Positions 34,091 through 44,023 are shown, counted from the first letter of the stretch. The stretch is DNA of 64,000 nucleotides from Aliishimia sp039978895 (GCA_039978895.1 JBDWAL010000046.1:434001-498000); one strand, 5' to 3'. The notes: generated by a model not told the origin, from the letters alone. Numbers and translations are program-made.

Positions 34091-35260
34091 ATGAAAATCA
34101 CCCGCATCACCTCTCATATCTTGCAGTACGACATGCCCGAACAACTTGGGTATTCGCAGCAATATTATGGGCAACGGACTGCGCATCTGGTCGAAGTTGA
34201 AACCGATGAAGGTGTGACGGGATGGGGCGAGTGTTTCGGGCCCGGTGCAATCGCCGTTGCCAACAAAGCCATCGTCGAAGGGGTCATCGCGCCCATGGTT
34301 CTGGGCATGGACCCAATGGACCGAGACGTCATCTGGCACAAAGTTTACAATCTCATGCGCGACCACGGACAAAAGGGCATGCCGATGCAATCCCTGTCTG
34401 GTGTCGACATCGCGCTTTGGGACATCGCGGGCAAAGTCGCAGGGCTGCCTTTGCACAAATTGATCGGCGGGGCGCATCGCACGGATGTGCCGGTTTATGG
34501 CTACGGTATGATGCTGCGCCCCGACATGAGTGCCCCCGACTTGGCCGCCCTGTTTGAAGAGGAAGCCGCCGCAATCCGCGACGCGGGCTTTGGGGCTTCC
34601 AAGATGAAGGTTGGGCTGGGACCAAAACCCGATGTGAAGCTCTGCGAGGCCGTCCGGCGCGGCGTTGGGGACGACTTCAAATTCATGGTGGATGCCAACC
34701 ACTGCTACACCACCTCGGACGCTTTTTATGTAGGGCGCGCTTTGGATGAGTTGGACGCCTATTGGTTCGAAGAGCCCGTCGCGCCCGAAGATCATGCGGG
34801 CTACCGTGAATTGCGCGCCGGATTACGGGTCAACATTTCGGGCGGAGAAGCGGAATTCGGGCGCTGGGGATGGCGCGCCATTCTTGAAAACCGCGGATTG
34901 GACATCGCACAACCCGAGGTCTGTGCCTTGGGCGGTGTCAGCGAATACCTGCGCGTCTTGGCGTTATGCCACGCGCATTTCACACCTGTTATCAATCATG
35001 TCTGGGGCAGCGCGATCGCGGTGGCGACCAACTTGCAGCTTTTGGCGGCCATGCCGTCCATGCCGGGAGGTCTGCACCCATGGGAGCCAATGTTAGAGTT
35101 CGACACCACAGACAACAAATTCAGAGACAACCTGCTGAGCGACCCCTTGGACATCCAAGGCCAAGTCAAACGCAACGCAGGACGGGTCGCGATCCCAACA
35201 GGGCCGGGATTAGGCGTCACGCCTGACCGGGACTTTATCGCGCATTACAAGGTCGCCTGA
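34091..35260 (+). CDS. Enolase-superfamily enzyme, D-galactarolactone cycloisomerase-like
   Basis: 389 residues. Lysine pair in SKMKVG, metal ligands in VDANH, WFEEP and SGGE, and the catalytic His in INHVWGS. The C-terminal half (EPMLEFD, then IPTGPGLGV) closely follows the Gci group that turns galactarolactone or glucarolactone into 3-deoxy-2-keto-hexarate. The product would fit an oxidative uronate route parallel to the UxaC pathway. It sits between the TRAP binding-protein and permease genes, so uptake and use are probably co-regulated. The precise lactone substrate is not proven. Confidence 0.8.
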   Translation: MKITRITSHILQYDMPEQLGYSQQYYGQRTAHLVEVETDEGVTGWGECFGPGAIAVANKAIVEGVIAPMVLGMDPMDRDVIWHKVYNLMRDHGQKGMPMQSLSGVDIALWDIAGKVAGLPLHKLIGGAHRTDVPVYGYGMMLRPDMSAPDLAALFEEEAAAIRDAGFGASKMKVGLGPKPDVKLCEAVRRGVGDDFKFMVDANHCYTTSDAFYVGRALDELDAYWFEEPVAPEDHAGYRELRAGLRVNISGGEAEFGRWGWRAILENRGLDIAQPEVCALGGVSEYLRVLALCHAHFTPVINHVWGSAIAVATNLQLLAAMPSMPGGLHPWEPMLEFDTTDNKFRDNLLSDPLDIQGQVKRNAGRVAIPTGPGLGVTPDRDFIAHYKVA

Positions 35261-35285
35261 GCGCGGCCAATAAGGGGGCAAAAAG

Positions 35286-36128
35286 ATGCAACAACGATCA
35301 ATTTCGCTATGGGAATGGCTGGTTCCAATGGCCTTCTTCTTTTGCATATCATGGGTCGTTTGGCAGTTGCCTGCCTTTATTCTCGACTGGATTCCGCCCG
35401 CGAATGAATCGTTGTTTGGACAGATCGATGCGATCTTTACCAACTACGACATCATCCGCCTGCCCAGCCTCTTTGGGGGTCACATCGACATTTTGGACAT
35501 GCTCGCATTGCTTTTGCTTCCCGTTCTATTTGTCCTGGGGGTGCGCACCGTAAAGCGGTCTTCAATCGAGAGCGAAAATTGGGCGCCTGTGGACCGCGCG
35601 TCTGTGTTTCTTGGTCGTGTCACCATGATGATGATCATCGTTTTGACCTGTGTCATGCTCTACGAAGTGTTCGTGCGATATGCGCTTGAGCGCCCCACCC
35701 TTTGGGCCAATGAAACCACACTTTGGATCGCCAGCTTTGTGTTTCTGCTTGCCGGATTATACGCCATGCAACAACGCAGCCATATCCGCATTGTGCTGCT
35801 CTATGATGCGATGCCACGCAACTTGCAGCGTGCCTTTGATGTGGCGTCGACCTTTTTGATCATCGTATTTGCGGCGGCCACTGTGTTTGGCAGCTACAAG
35901 TTTGTGTTCGTCAACAAGCTTTATCGTTGGGAGTTATATGGCTCTGCATTCAACCCGCCGATCCCCGCGACCTTGCAGCCCATGATCATCATCATCATCA
36001 CACTGGTTGCTTTGCAAGCCGTTGCCAATCTGATCACGGATTGGAACCGCACGCCGGAAGACATGCGGACCCCTGAAGTCGACCTTGAAGAAGTCGAAGC
36101 CATCAAAAAGTCGCTAGGAGCCAAGTAA
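35286..36128 (+). CDS. TRAP transporter small permease (DctQ family)
   Basis: 280 residues, longer than the usual 160-220. There is one N-terminal membrane helix (about 12-35), then a soluble stretch, then the four DctQ helices including VFVRYALERPTLWANE, the typical family block. It pairs with the large permease, whose ATG overlaps its stop by one base. The extra N-terminal helix and loop are seen in some longer DctQ proteins. Confidence 0.87.
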   Translation: MQQRSISLWEWLVPMAFFFCISWVVWQLPAFILDWIPPANESLFGQIDAIFTNYDIIRLPSLFGGHIDILDMLALLLLPVLFVLGVRTVKRSSIESENWAPVDRASVFLGRVTMMMIIVLTCVMLYEVFVRYALERPTLWANETTLWIASFVFLLAGLYAMQQRSHIRIVLLYDAMPRNLQRAFDVASTFLIIVFAAATVFGSYKFVFVNKLYRWELYGSAFNPPIPATLQPMIIIIITLVALQAVANLITDWNRTPEDMRTPEVDLEEVEAIKKSLGAK

Positions 36129-37936
36129 TGGATATTGGAACAATTTCGATGGTCCTAATGCTGGGCCTGATTGTACTGCTTGCCATCGGCATGCCACTTG
36201 GATTTGCGTCAGCCGTATTGGCTGTGTTGGTTCTGGTGATGAAATTCGAACCCACCTTGCTTTATGCGCCATGGACCTTTGGCGAGGGGATGCTCACCAA
36301 AAACCCCGGCAGCGGCGCGTTGAACTTATTGCAGAACAAGATTTATGGCCTGCTCACCGATTACGTGCTGATTTCGATCCCGCTATTCATCTTCATGGCG
36401 GCATTGCTAGAGCGATCAGGCGTGGCGAAAACCATGTATGACAGCCTGAACATGTGGCTCAACAGGACGCGTGGCGGGATTGCAATCGTCACCTCGATCA
36501 TGGCTGTGATCATGGCGGCCATGTCAGGGATTATCGGCGGCGAAGTGGTGCTGCTTGGGCTGATCGCGCTGCCGCAAATGCTGCGCTTAGGCTACAATCA
36601 AAACCTTGCCATCGGGACAATTTGCGCGTCCGGGTCTTTGGGAACAATGATCCCGCCATCTATCGTTTTGATCATCTATGGGCTCATCACGGAGACATCA
36701 ATCAAGGCATTGTTCACCGCATCCTTTGTGCCCGGCTTCATGTTGGCGTCCTTCTTCATCATCTACATCATGGTCCGCACACGCTTGCGCCCAGAAGACG
36801 CGCCCCTGCCAGAACCTGATCCTGATGCCCCTGCGGGTCGCGAAAAGCTTGGCTTGTTTTTGGCACTCATGAACCTGCTTTTGGTCGCTGGATCAGCGCT
36901 GTTATGCTTGCGCGCCGGGTTCATTGAATTTTCGGGGCAAAACGCCGCCAATGACGGCGACGCATACGCAATGGCATCCCTTGGGGCGTTCTTTACCTTG
37001 GCCGTCATTTCAGGTGCCTCCCTTGCGGCGGTGTTTTTTGTCTTCGGCAAGGAACGCTCAGCGCTGTCGTGGAAATTGGGCAAAGGTCTTGTGCCGCCCA
37101 TCTTGGTCATCGGCGTTGTGCTTGGCTCCATCTACGGGGGAATCACAGGCATCACCGAGGCCGCAGGCATGGGCGCATTGGTCGTCTTCTTTCTGGCCGT
37201 GTTATTGCATCACACCACGGAAGAATGGATCGATCTGGCACGCACCCGCGCGGCGCGCATTGGGGCGACATTTGGTGTTGTGATCTTGCTGTGCATCCTT
37301 GTTCCGATGATCTTCTTTCCCGGGACCGAACGGGTTGGAGAAATTCGTTTTCTGATCTGTGCGGTGGCGCTATTTGGCGCGATCTTGCGGATTGAGGACA
37401 TGCGCAATTTAATTTGGGACGCGCTGCTGCGCACCCTGAAATCAACCGGCACAATCATCTGGGTGACCATCGGGGCAGCCGCCTTGGCTGGGGCATACAC
37501 CGTTGCGGGCGGGCCAAACTACATCGCCAATCTGATCATCGGGGCAGAGCTGCCAACTATGGGTATCTTGCTGACCATGATGCTGATCTTGCTCTTCATG
37601 GGCGCATTTATGGATTGGGTTGGGATCGTATTGCTAATCATCCCTGTGTTTCTGCCCATCGTGAAGCGTCTGCCAATCGAAGAAATCGGCGTCTTTGGCA
37701 CCCTTCAACCAAAATATGTGGCTGTGTGGTTTGGCGTGGTGTTTTGTATGAACATGCAAGTCAGCTTCCTGTCGCCACCCTTTGGACCGGCTGCATTCTA
37801 TCTGAAATCTGTCGCGCCTCCGCATATTTCGCTGACAGACATCTTTAAGGGCTTTCTGCCATTCATTGCGATCCAGCTCTGCGCGTTGAGTGTGCTGCTC
37901 TTGTGGCCACCCATCGTCGAAGTGCTGTTGGATTAA
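36128..37936 (+). CDS. TRAP transporter large permease (DctM family)
   Basis: 602 residues, a multi-span inner-membrane protein driving sodium-coupled uptake with DctP and DctQ. It has the GMPLGFA start, the GIIGGEVVLLGLIALPQM and SGSLGTMIPPS blocks of the transport domain, and the C-terminal FLSPPFGPAAFYLK motif. The length above the typical 430 reflects an inserted segment of about 150 residues near 225-400 with several additional hydrophobic helices, as in the longer DctM group. Confidence 0.9.
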   Translation: MDIGTISMVLMLGLIVLLAIGMPLGFASAVLAVLVLVMKFEPTLLYAPWTFGEGMLTKNPGSGALNLLQNKIYGLLTDYVLISIPLFIFMAALLERSGVAKTMYDSLNMWLNRTRGGIAIVTSIMAVIMAAMSGIIGGEVVLLGLIALPQMLRLGYNQNLAIGTICASGSLGTMIPPSIVLIIYGLITETSIKALFTASFVPGFMLASFFIIYIMVRTRLRPEDAPLPEPDPDAPAGREKLGLFLALMNLLLVAGSALLCLRAGFIEFSGQNAANDGDAYAMASLGAFFTLAVISGASLAAVFFVFGKERSALSWKLGKGLVPPILVIGVVLGSIYGGITGITEAAGMGALVVFFLAVLLHHTTEEWIDLARTRAARIGATFGVVILLCILVPMIFFPGTERVGEIRFLICAVALFGAILRIEDMRNLIWDALLRTLKSTGTIIWVTIGAAALAGAYTVAGGPNYIANLIIGAELPTMGILLTMMLILLFMGAFMDWVGIVLLIIPVFLPIVKRLPIEEIGVFGTLQPKYVAVWFGVVFCMNMQVSFLSPPFGPAAFYLKSVAPPHISLTDIFKGFLPFIAIQLCALSVLLLWPPIVEVLLD

Positions 37937-37948
37937 GGGGGCAACACG

Positions 37949-39451
37949 ATGAAACGCACCATTCGACTTGATCCATCCGACACAGTTGTCACCGCCACCC
38001 GTGCTTTGGAAGTTGGGGTGGAGGCCGATAATGTGGTCACGACCGCGTTGATCCCATCTGGACACAAAGTGGCTGTGGCTGCGATGGCCAAGGGGGATGC
38101 GGTGCGCAAATATGCGCAAATTATCGGCTATGCCTCTGAAGATATCGCGCCGGGAAGTCATGTGCACACCCATAATGTTGAGTTTCGCGCAACCGACGCC
38201 GCCTATGATTTCGCAACAGACTTGCGTCCGGTAACCCCTGCAAGCGGGGACACGTTCATGGGGTATCAACGCGAGAACGGTGATGTCGGCACACGCAACT
38301 ATCTGGCGATTGTGACGTCTGTGAACTGTTCGGCCACAGCGGCGCGCATGATTGCGGATCACTTCACACCAGAGCTGTTGGCGGATTATCCCAACGTGGA
38401 CGGGGTCGCTGCTTTTGTGCACGGAACCGGGTGTGGGATGGCCGATAACGGAGACGGGTTTGAAGCCTTACAACGCGTCATGTGGGGATATGCAAAGCAC
38501 CCCAATCATGCGGGTGTTTTGATGGTTGGTCTTGGGTGCGAGATGAACCAAATCGATTGGCTGTTGGAAGCCTATGGGCTCAAACAGAGCCCCTTATTCC
38601 AGACCATGAACATTCAAAGCGTCGCCGGATTGCGGCGCACGATTGAAATGGGGATCGCCAAGGTGACGGCCATGTTGCCACTTGCAAATAAAGCCACACG
38701 CACGCCCTGCCCGGTGTCAAAGCTGAAAGTCGCGTTGCAATGTGGTGGCTCAGACGCATGGTCCGGTGTCACTGCGAACCCCGCTTTGGGCCACGCCTGT
38801 GATCTGTTGGTCGCGCAAGGTGGAACAGGTGTTTTGGCGGAGACGCCAGAGATTTACGGGGCCGAACATTTGCTGACGCGCCGCGCCGTCGACACAGCCA
38901 TCGGCGAAAAGCTTGTGGGGCTGATCAAGTGGTGGGAAGATTACACCGCGCGCAACAAAGGTTCGATGGACAACAACCCCTCGCCCGGTAACAAAGCTGG
39001 CGGCTTGACCACGATTTTGGAAAAATCGCTGGGCGCGGCTGCGAAGGGCGGAACCTCCCCTTTGACGGGCGTTTATAAATACGCGGAACCCGTGCGGGCG
39101 AGCGGGTTCACCTTCATGGACAGCCCCGGCTATGATCCCGCATCTGTTACTGGACAAATCGCAGGCGGGTGCAATCTGGTGTGCTTTACAACAGGGCGCG
39201 GGTCGGCATTTGGGTCCAAACCGGCACCGACCGTGAAGCTGGCCACAAATTCCGAGATGTATGGTCGGATGATCGAGGACATGGATATCAATTGCGGCGA
39301 CATCCTGAGTGATGGTGTTTCAGTCGAGGCCAAAGGGCGCGAAATTTACGAGATGTTTTTGACTGTCGCCTCGGGGGCGCAGAGCAAGTCCGAAGCGCAG
39401 GGTCTTGGCGATTATGAGTTTGTTCCATGGCAAATCGGGGCGGTGATGTGA
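37949..39451 (+). CDS. uxaA: Altronate dehydratase (UxaA family)
   Basis: 500 residues with both parts of the family: an N-terminal SAF-type domain (about 1-95) and the large GD_AH catalytic part starting GYQRENGDVGTRNYLAI and containing VNCSATA, GTGCGM and GLGCEMNQ cysteines for the metal or Fe-S site. UxaA dehydrates D-altronate to 2-keto-3-deoxygluconate. KDG kinase and KDPG aldolase in the same island complete the route. Related galactarate dehydratases share the domain plan, so a different acid sugar is possible. Confidence 0.85.
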   Translation: MKRTIRLDPSDTVVTATRALEVGVEADNVVTTALIPSGHKVAVAAMAKGDAVRKYAQIIGYASEDIAPGSHVHTHNVEFRATDAAYDFATDLRPVTPASGDTFMGYQRENGDVGTRNYLAIVTSVNCSATAARMIADHFTPELLADYPNVDGVAAFVHGTGCGMADNGDGFEALQRVMWGYAKHPNHAGVLMVGLGCEMNQIDWLLEAYGLKQSPLFQTMNIQSVAGLRRTIEMGIAKVTAMLPLANKATRTPCPVSKLKVALQCGGSDAWSGVTANPALGHACDLLVAQGGTGVLAETPEIYGAEHLLTRRAVDTAIGEKLVGLIKWWEDYTARNKGSMDNNPSPGNKAGGLTTILEKSLGAAAKGGTSPLTGVYKYAEPVRASGFTFMDSPGYDPASVTGQIAGGCNLVCFTTGRGSAFGSKPAPTVKLATNSEMYGRMIEDMDINCGDILSDGVSVEAKGREIYEMFLTVASGAQSKSEAQGLGDYEFVPWQIGAVM

Positions 39452-40428
39452 GCCGACTTCTTGTAATGGGCGGCGGCCTGATCGGGCGACGGCATGTGGA
39501 GCGTATTTTGGCACATTCCACAGCCACTTGCGTTGGATTGGTGGACCCAAACCCGCAGGCGGCCGTCGATTTGGATGTGCCCAGATTGGACACTCTGACC
39601 GCGGCTAACGCTGATGGTATAATTATTGCGACACCAACCCCTTTACATGCAGAACATGGCGCCGCCTGCGCAAAAGCTGGTTTGGCGATGTTGATCGAAA
39701 AGCCGGTGACTGGGACCTTGGCGCAGGCTGATGAGTTGGAAGCACATGCGCGCGATGTTCCCGTGTTGGTCGGGCATCACCGCAGGCATCATCCAAAAGT
39801 CAAAGCCCTGACAGACGTGTTGTCATTGGGCCAAATCGGAACACCAGTGACCGCATCAATGATCTGGGCGATGCGCAAACCAGACGATTACTTTGCAGGC
39901 AATTGGCGCGCGCAAGATGGCTCTCCTGTGTTGATAAATCTGGTGCATGATCTGGACCTGATGCGGCTGTGGTTTGGTCCTGTTGCGCAAATTGCAGCCC
40001 TACCCGGTTCAACTTTGCGCGGCGCTGGACGGATCGAGAGCGGTGCGGTTGCGCTGCGGTTTGAAAATGGGTTGAGCGCGACAATCAGCTTTGCAGACAC
40101 CGCCGCCTCCCCTTGGGGATTTGAAGCGGGCACGGGTGAAAATCCAAATATTGGCACCACCACACAAGACATGTTGTGGATCACCGGTACAAAAGGCGGT
40201 GTGTCTTTCCCGTCGCTCACAGTTTGGCAGGGTGAAGATTGGAGCCGTCCGGCCAAGCCTGCACCGCAGGTGCAGGTAACGGGCCCGGCCCCATTGGACG
40301 CACAGCTTGATCATTTTCTGGACGTGATTTCTGGTCGCGCGGCACCCGTTTGCAGCCTTGCCGATGGGCGCGCAGCATTGGCAACCGCCTTGGAAATTGA
40401 AGCCCAACTGCACCAGAAAGCAGCCTGA
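39448..40428 (+). CDS. Gfo/Idh/MocA-family oxidoreductase
   Basis: 326 residues from a GTG that overlaps the uxaA stop as GTGA; an ATG seven codons earlier lies inside uxaA. The N-terminal Rossmann motif VMGGGLIGRRH and the EKPVTGT block with the catalytic Lys are clear, and the H-x-x-D pair lies in LVHDLDL. NAD(P)-dependent enzymes of this family oxidise or reduce sugars, sugar acids and cyclitols. It is the first of four such genes in the island. Confidence 0.85.
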   Translation: MSRLLVMGGGLIGRRHVERILAHSTATCVGLVDPNPQAAVDLDVPRLDTLTAANADGIIIATPTPLHAEHGAACAKAGLAMLIEKPVTGTLAQADELEAHARDVPVLVGHHRRHHPKVKALTDVLSLGQIGTPVTASMIWAMRKPDDYFAGNWRAQDGSPVLINLVHDLDLMRLWFGPVAQIAALPGSTLRGAGRIESGAVALRFENGLSATISFADTAASPWGFEAGTGENPNIGTTTQDMLWITGTKGGVSFPSLTVWQGEDWSRPAKPAPQVQVTGPAPLDAQLDHFLDVISGRAAPVCSLADGRAALATALEIEAQLHQKAA

Positions 40429-40444
40429 GGGAGGTCAGGAACAG

Positions 40445-41374
40445 ATGTCGGAAACCCTGTCCAAAGCTCAGATCGCTCAATTTGAAGCGCAGGGATACCT
40501 TGTGCTTCCCGATCAAATTCCGACCGATTGGCTGGTAAAACTCAGGCAGGAGATCGCGCGTTTTGAGGATGAAGCGCGCGGCATGACGGCGTCCAATACG
40601 CGCCTTGATCTGGAAGACAGCCATACCCCGCAAGCACCGCGTTTGCGTCGGATCAAACTCCCGCACACAATCAGTGATGTGGTGCGTGACTTGATGTATT
40701 CTGATTTGATCTTAGGCCCGGCCCGCGATCTGATTGGCCCTGACCTGCGGCTTCACACAACAAAACTGAACATGAAATCAGCAGGGTTTGGGGCCGCCGT
40801 TGAGTGGCATCAGGACTATGCGTTTTACCCCCATACCAATGATGACATCGTCGCGATCGGCGTGTGCATCGATGACATGGCATCTGAAAACGGGCCATTA
40901 ATGGTGTACCCGGGATCCCACACAGGCCCCGTTTTCGACCACCACGTGAACGGTGTGTTCGCAGGCGCGATGCATCCGCAAGACAACGGGTTAAACCCAG
41001 ATGATGCGGTGCAGCTCACAGGGCCCGCAGGCAGTCTGTCGATCCATCATGGGCGCATCGTTCACGGATCTGCCCTGAACACATCCCCCCATGCGCGGCG
41101 CATCCTATTTTTCGAGATGATGGCAGCCGACGCGTTTCCAATCATGGGATCTATGACCAAATGGGATGGAATTGAGGACTACAACACGCGGATGCTGTGC
41201 GGTACACCCACGCTAACACCGCGACTGAAAGACATTCCGATCCGCATTCCGCAACCCCAACCGGATGTGCCGATCTCAATCTATGAAATCCAAAAAGGGC
41301 TCGCGCATCGTGCGTTCGACACAATCGACGGCGACGCGAGCACCAATCCAAACACCAAGGAGACAACATCATGA
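40445..41374 (+). CDS. Phytanoyl-CoA dioxygenase (PhyH)-family oxygenase
   Basis: 309 residues from the ATG after GGTCAGGA. An Fe(II)/2-oxoglutarate-dependent oxygenase: facial triad HxD in WHQDYAF (about 119-121) and the distal His in RIVHGSALN, with the 2-oxoglutarate-binding Arg after it. The PGSHTGPVFDHH region is typical of PhyH proteins that hydroxylate small polar molecules. It lies between two oxidoreductases with a 4-base overlap downstream. Its substrate is unknown, and it is not a standard part of uronate breakdown. Confidence 0.82.
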   Translation: MSETLSKAQIAQFEAQGYLVLPDQIPTDWLVKLRQEIARFEDEARGMTASNTRLDLEDSHTPQAPRLRRIKLPHTISDVVRDLMYSDLILGPARDLIGPDLRLHTTKLNMKSAGFGAAVEWHQDYAFYPHTNDDIVAIGVCIDDMASENGPLMVYPGSHTGPVFDHHVNGVFAGAMHPQDNGLNPDDAVQLTGPAGSLSIHHGRIVHGSALNTSPHARRILFFEMMAADAFPIMGSMTKWDGIEDYNTRMLCGTPTLTPRLKDIPIRIPQPQPDVPISIYEIQKGLAHRAFDTIDGDASTNPNTKETTS

Positions 41375-42258
41375 GTGACACGAAAATCGGCTTTATCGGC
41401 CTTGGCCTGATGGGCGGCGCAATGGTTAATCGCTTGCAGGACAAAGGCTATGACCTGACAGTCTTGGGCAACCGCGACCGCACCTATCTGGACACAGCCA
41501 TCGGGCGCGGCGCAGTCGAAGCCGCAAACGCCAAAGCTGTAGCCGAAGCCAGCGACATCATCATGTTGTGCATGGGCACATCCGATCACGTCGAGGGTCG
41601 TATGCGCGGAGCAGACGGTGTCATCGCGGGCCTGAAACCCGGCGCAGTCGTTGTCGACTTTGGCACCTCGCTGCCGGGATCATCAAAAGCATTGGGCGCA
41701 GAAGTCGCCGCAGCCGGGGGCACCTTTTTGGACGCACCTTTGGGACGCACACCAACACATGCCTTAGACGGCGCGTTGAACATCATGTGTTCAGGCGACA
41801 AAGTCGCGTTTGACGGGGTCGAAGCAGTGCTTAAAGACCTTGGCGAAAACGTGTTCCATCTGGGCGCGCTTGGCAACGGTCACACCATCAAGCTAATCAA
41901 CAACTTCTTTGGCATGACCGTCGCAAACGCCATGGCAGAAGCCTTCGCAATGGCGGACGTCGCCGGGATCGACCGAGGGCAAATGTATGACGTGATGGCC
42001 GCAGGTCCCTTGCGGTCTGGCATGATGGATTTTGTGAAAGCCTACGGTGTTGACGGAGACGCAAGCCAGCTCGCTTTTGCAATCAAAAACGCGGCCAAAG
42101 ATGTCGGCTATTACACACAAATGGCCACCGACGCAGGCGTCACCAGCATCATGTCGCAAGGCACGCTCAAAGCGTTGACCGAAGCACGCGACGCCGGTCA
42201 GGGCGACGAGATGGTCAGCCAAATGGTCGATTACTATGCGCGCACGCTGAAAAGCTAA
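41371..42258 (+). CDS. Beta-hydroxyacid dehydrogenase (HIBADH family)
   Basis: 295 residues with the GLGLMGGAM cofactor loop, the DAPLGRTPTHA substrate loop and the catalytic Lys in GHTIKLINNFFG. It is the tartronate semialdehyde/3-hydroxyisobutyrate type. The start overlaps the PhyH stop as ATGA. It may reduce a semialdehyde formed in the island, for example tartronate semialdehyde from galactarate or glucarate breakdown, but no aldolase for that route is seen here. Confidence 0.85.
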   Translation: MSDTKIGFIGLGLMGGAMVNRLQDKGYDLTVLGNRDRTYLDTAIGRGAVEAANAKAVAEASDIIMLCMGTSDHVEGRMRGADGVIAGLKPGAVVVDFGTSLPGSSKALGAEVAAAGGTFLDAPLGRTPTHALDGALNIMCSGDKVAFDGVEAVLKDLGENVFHLGALGNGHTIKLINNFFGMTVANAMAEAFAMADVAGIDRGQMYDVMAAGPLRSGMMDFVKAYGVDGDASQLAFAIKNAAKDVGYYTQMATDAGVTSIMSQGTLKALTEARDAGQGDEMVSQMVDYYARTLKS

Positions 42259-42260
42259 AC

Positions 42261-43145
42261 GTGGCAATCGTCGCGGCGCGCATTGAAGACAACGCGAGGT
42301 TCGGCATCCTTTTGATGCTGGCCGCGTGGGGGCTATTTGCGTTCGTGGACGTGTCAGCCAAGCAACTTGTGACGAGCGGTTTGCCCGTCCTGATGCTTGG
42401 CTTTTTTCGCTATGCTGTGCATTTTGCGGTCTCAATTGCGGTCATCCTAAAAGGTGGCGCGCAATGGGACCGTTTTCAAACCGCGCATCCGTGGCAGTTG
42501 ATCAGTCGGGCGCTGCTTTTGGCGTTCACAACATTGTCCAACTTTTATGTGTTGAACTTCCTGCCGTTGACCATCACCTCGGCTATCTTGTTCGCCAGCC
42601 CTGTCATCGTTTGCTTCCTCAGCGTGACCCTGCTGAAAGAGCAAGTCGGCCCATGGCGTTGGTTTGCAATCCTGCTTGGGTTTGTTGGCGTTTTGATCGT
42701 GATCCGCCCCTTTGGGGAAACCTTTCATCCGGCGATGTTGCTCTGCGTGGCGCAATCAACGGCGCTTGCCTTGTATTCCTTGATGACGCGCAAGCTGTCA
42801 GGGATCGTGTCCACCGATACGATGCAGTTTTATATGGGCGCGACCGGAACGGCGTTAACAGCGCCTTTGGCCTATTGGGCGTGGCAGTCGCCCAGCTCTG
42901 GAACGGAGTGGCTTTTGCTGATCGGTTTGGGTCTTGGTGGATGGGCGGGACATCAATTTCTCACCAATGCGCATCGCTTTGCCACCGCCAACACGTTGAT
43001 GCCCTTCACCTATTCGTTCCTGATTTACACATCTGTGTTCAGTTACTTCATTTTTGACCACATTCCGGCGTTTTGGACCCTTTCGGGCGCCTCCGTTGTC
43101 ATGTTATCGGGTCTCATTATCTGGAAACGGGAACAAAGAACATGA
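42261..43145 (+). CDS. DMT-superfamily (EamA) transporter
   Basis: 294 residues, ten predicted membrane helices arranged as two EamA repeats. It starts at GTG two bases after the preceding stop. LTITSAILFASPVIVCFLS is the typical helix 4 region, repeated near the C-terminus as ANTLMPFTYSFLIYTS. Members export or import small metabolites. Here it may move an intermediate or product of sugar-acid breakdown across the inner membrane. The KDG kinase start overlaps its stop. Confidence 0.83.
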   Translation: MAIVAARIEDNARFGILLMLAAWGLFAFVDVSAKQLVTSGLPVLMLGFFRYAVHFAVSIAVILKGGAQWDRFQTAHPWQLISRALLLAFTTLSNFYVLNFLPLTITSAILFASPVIVCFLSVTLLKEQVGPWRWFAILLGFVGVLIVIRPFGETFHPAMLLCVAQSTALALYSLMTRKLSGIVSTDTMQFYMGATGTALTAPLAYWAWQSPSSGTEWLLLIGLGLGGWAGHQFLTNAHRFATANTLMPFTYSFLIYTSVFSYFIFDHIPAFWTLSGASVVMLSGLIIWKREQRT

Positions 43146-44023
43146 GCCTGCGCGTGGCCTGTATCGGCGAAGCTATGATTGAACTCTCTATGCAAGGGGA
43201 CGCCGCGGGCGTTGGCGTCGCAGGGGATTCATTGAACACAGCAATCTATCTTAAGCGGGTCGCGCCGGACATTCAGGTGGATTACATCACGCGTCTTGGC
43301 GTGGACGCTTTGTCAGACCGTATCCATGATTTCGCCGCGTCGCAGGGCATTGGCACCAGCGCGATCACCCGCGATCCAAACGGAACACCCGGTCTTTATG
43401 CCATCAGCCTTCGGGAAGACGGGGAGCGCAGCTTCACCTATTGGCGTAGTGCCGCCGCCGCGCGGGGCATGTTTGGGGACGGGGATTTTTCGGGATTAGA
43501 TGATTATGACCTGATCTATTTGTCGGGCATTTCTCTGGCCATCCTTCCGGCCCAAGTTCGCGCCGACCTGTTGGCGCATATTGCGACCTCCGGCATCCGT
43601 ATGGCATTTGACAGCAACTATCGTCCCAAACTCTGGGAAGACGCCGAAACGGCCCGCGCAATGTGTCGCGCCTTTTTCGAACGTTGCGATATCGCGTTGC
43701 CGTCTATCGACGACGAAATGGCGTTGTTTGAAGAAACAGAAGACCAAGTTACCGCACGCTGCACTGGTATGCGCGCGACAGGCGCGCTCAAACGTGGTGC
43801 TCAAGGGCCGCTTGGTTTGGGCGAAGATGTAACGCAAACCTATGATCCCGCCGCCAAAGTTGTGGATACAACAGCTGCGGGTGATAGTTTCAATGGCGCG
43901 TATTTGGGGGCATTGCTTGCTGGAAAAACGCAAGCAGAGGCCCTTTTGGCAGGTCACAATATGGCCGCGACGGTTGTGCAACATCGTGGCGCAATCATCC
44001 CCGCGGATGCAGGACCTGTCTGA
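43142..44023 (+). CDS. kdgK: 2-keto-3-deoxygluconate kinase (PfkB family)
   Basis: 293 residues from an ATG overlapping the EamA stop as ATGA. The N-terminal IGEAMIELS, AGDSLNTAIYL substrate loop, LPSIDDEMALF and C-terminal DTTAAGDSFNGAYLG with the catalytic Asp are hallmarks of KDG kinases. It phosphorylates KDG from UxaA or UxuA to KDPG, which the aldolase gene about 8 kb downstream would cleave. Confidence 0.88.
   Translation: MSLRVACIGEAMIELSMQGDAAGVGVAGDSLNTAIYLKRVAPDIQVDYITRLGVDALSDRIHDFAASQGIGTSAITRDPNGTPGLYAISLREDGERSFTYWRSAAAARGMFGDGDFSGLDDYDLIYLSGISLAILPAQVRADLLAHIATSGIRMAFDSNYRPKLWEDAETARAMCRAFFERCDIALPSIDDEMALFEETEDQVTARCTGMRATGALKRGAQGPLGLGEDVTQTYDPAAKVVDTTAAGDSFNGAYLGALLAGKTQAEALLAGHNMAATVVQHRGAIIPADAGPV

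Noticed and set aside
42326..43057. 243-codon open frame on the plus strand
   Set aside because: An alternative frame of the EamA transporter gene, which has clear membrane repeats and overlapping neighbours. The product of this frame resembles nothing.
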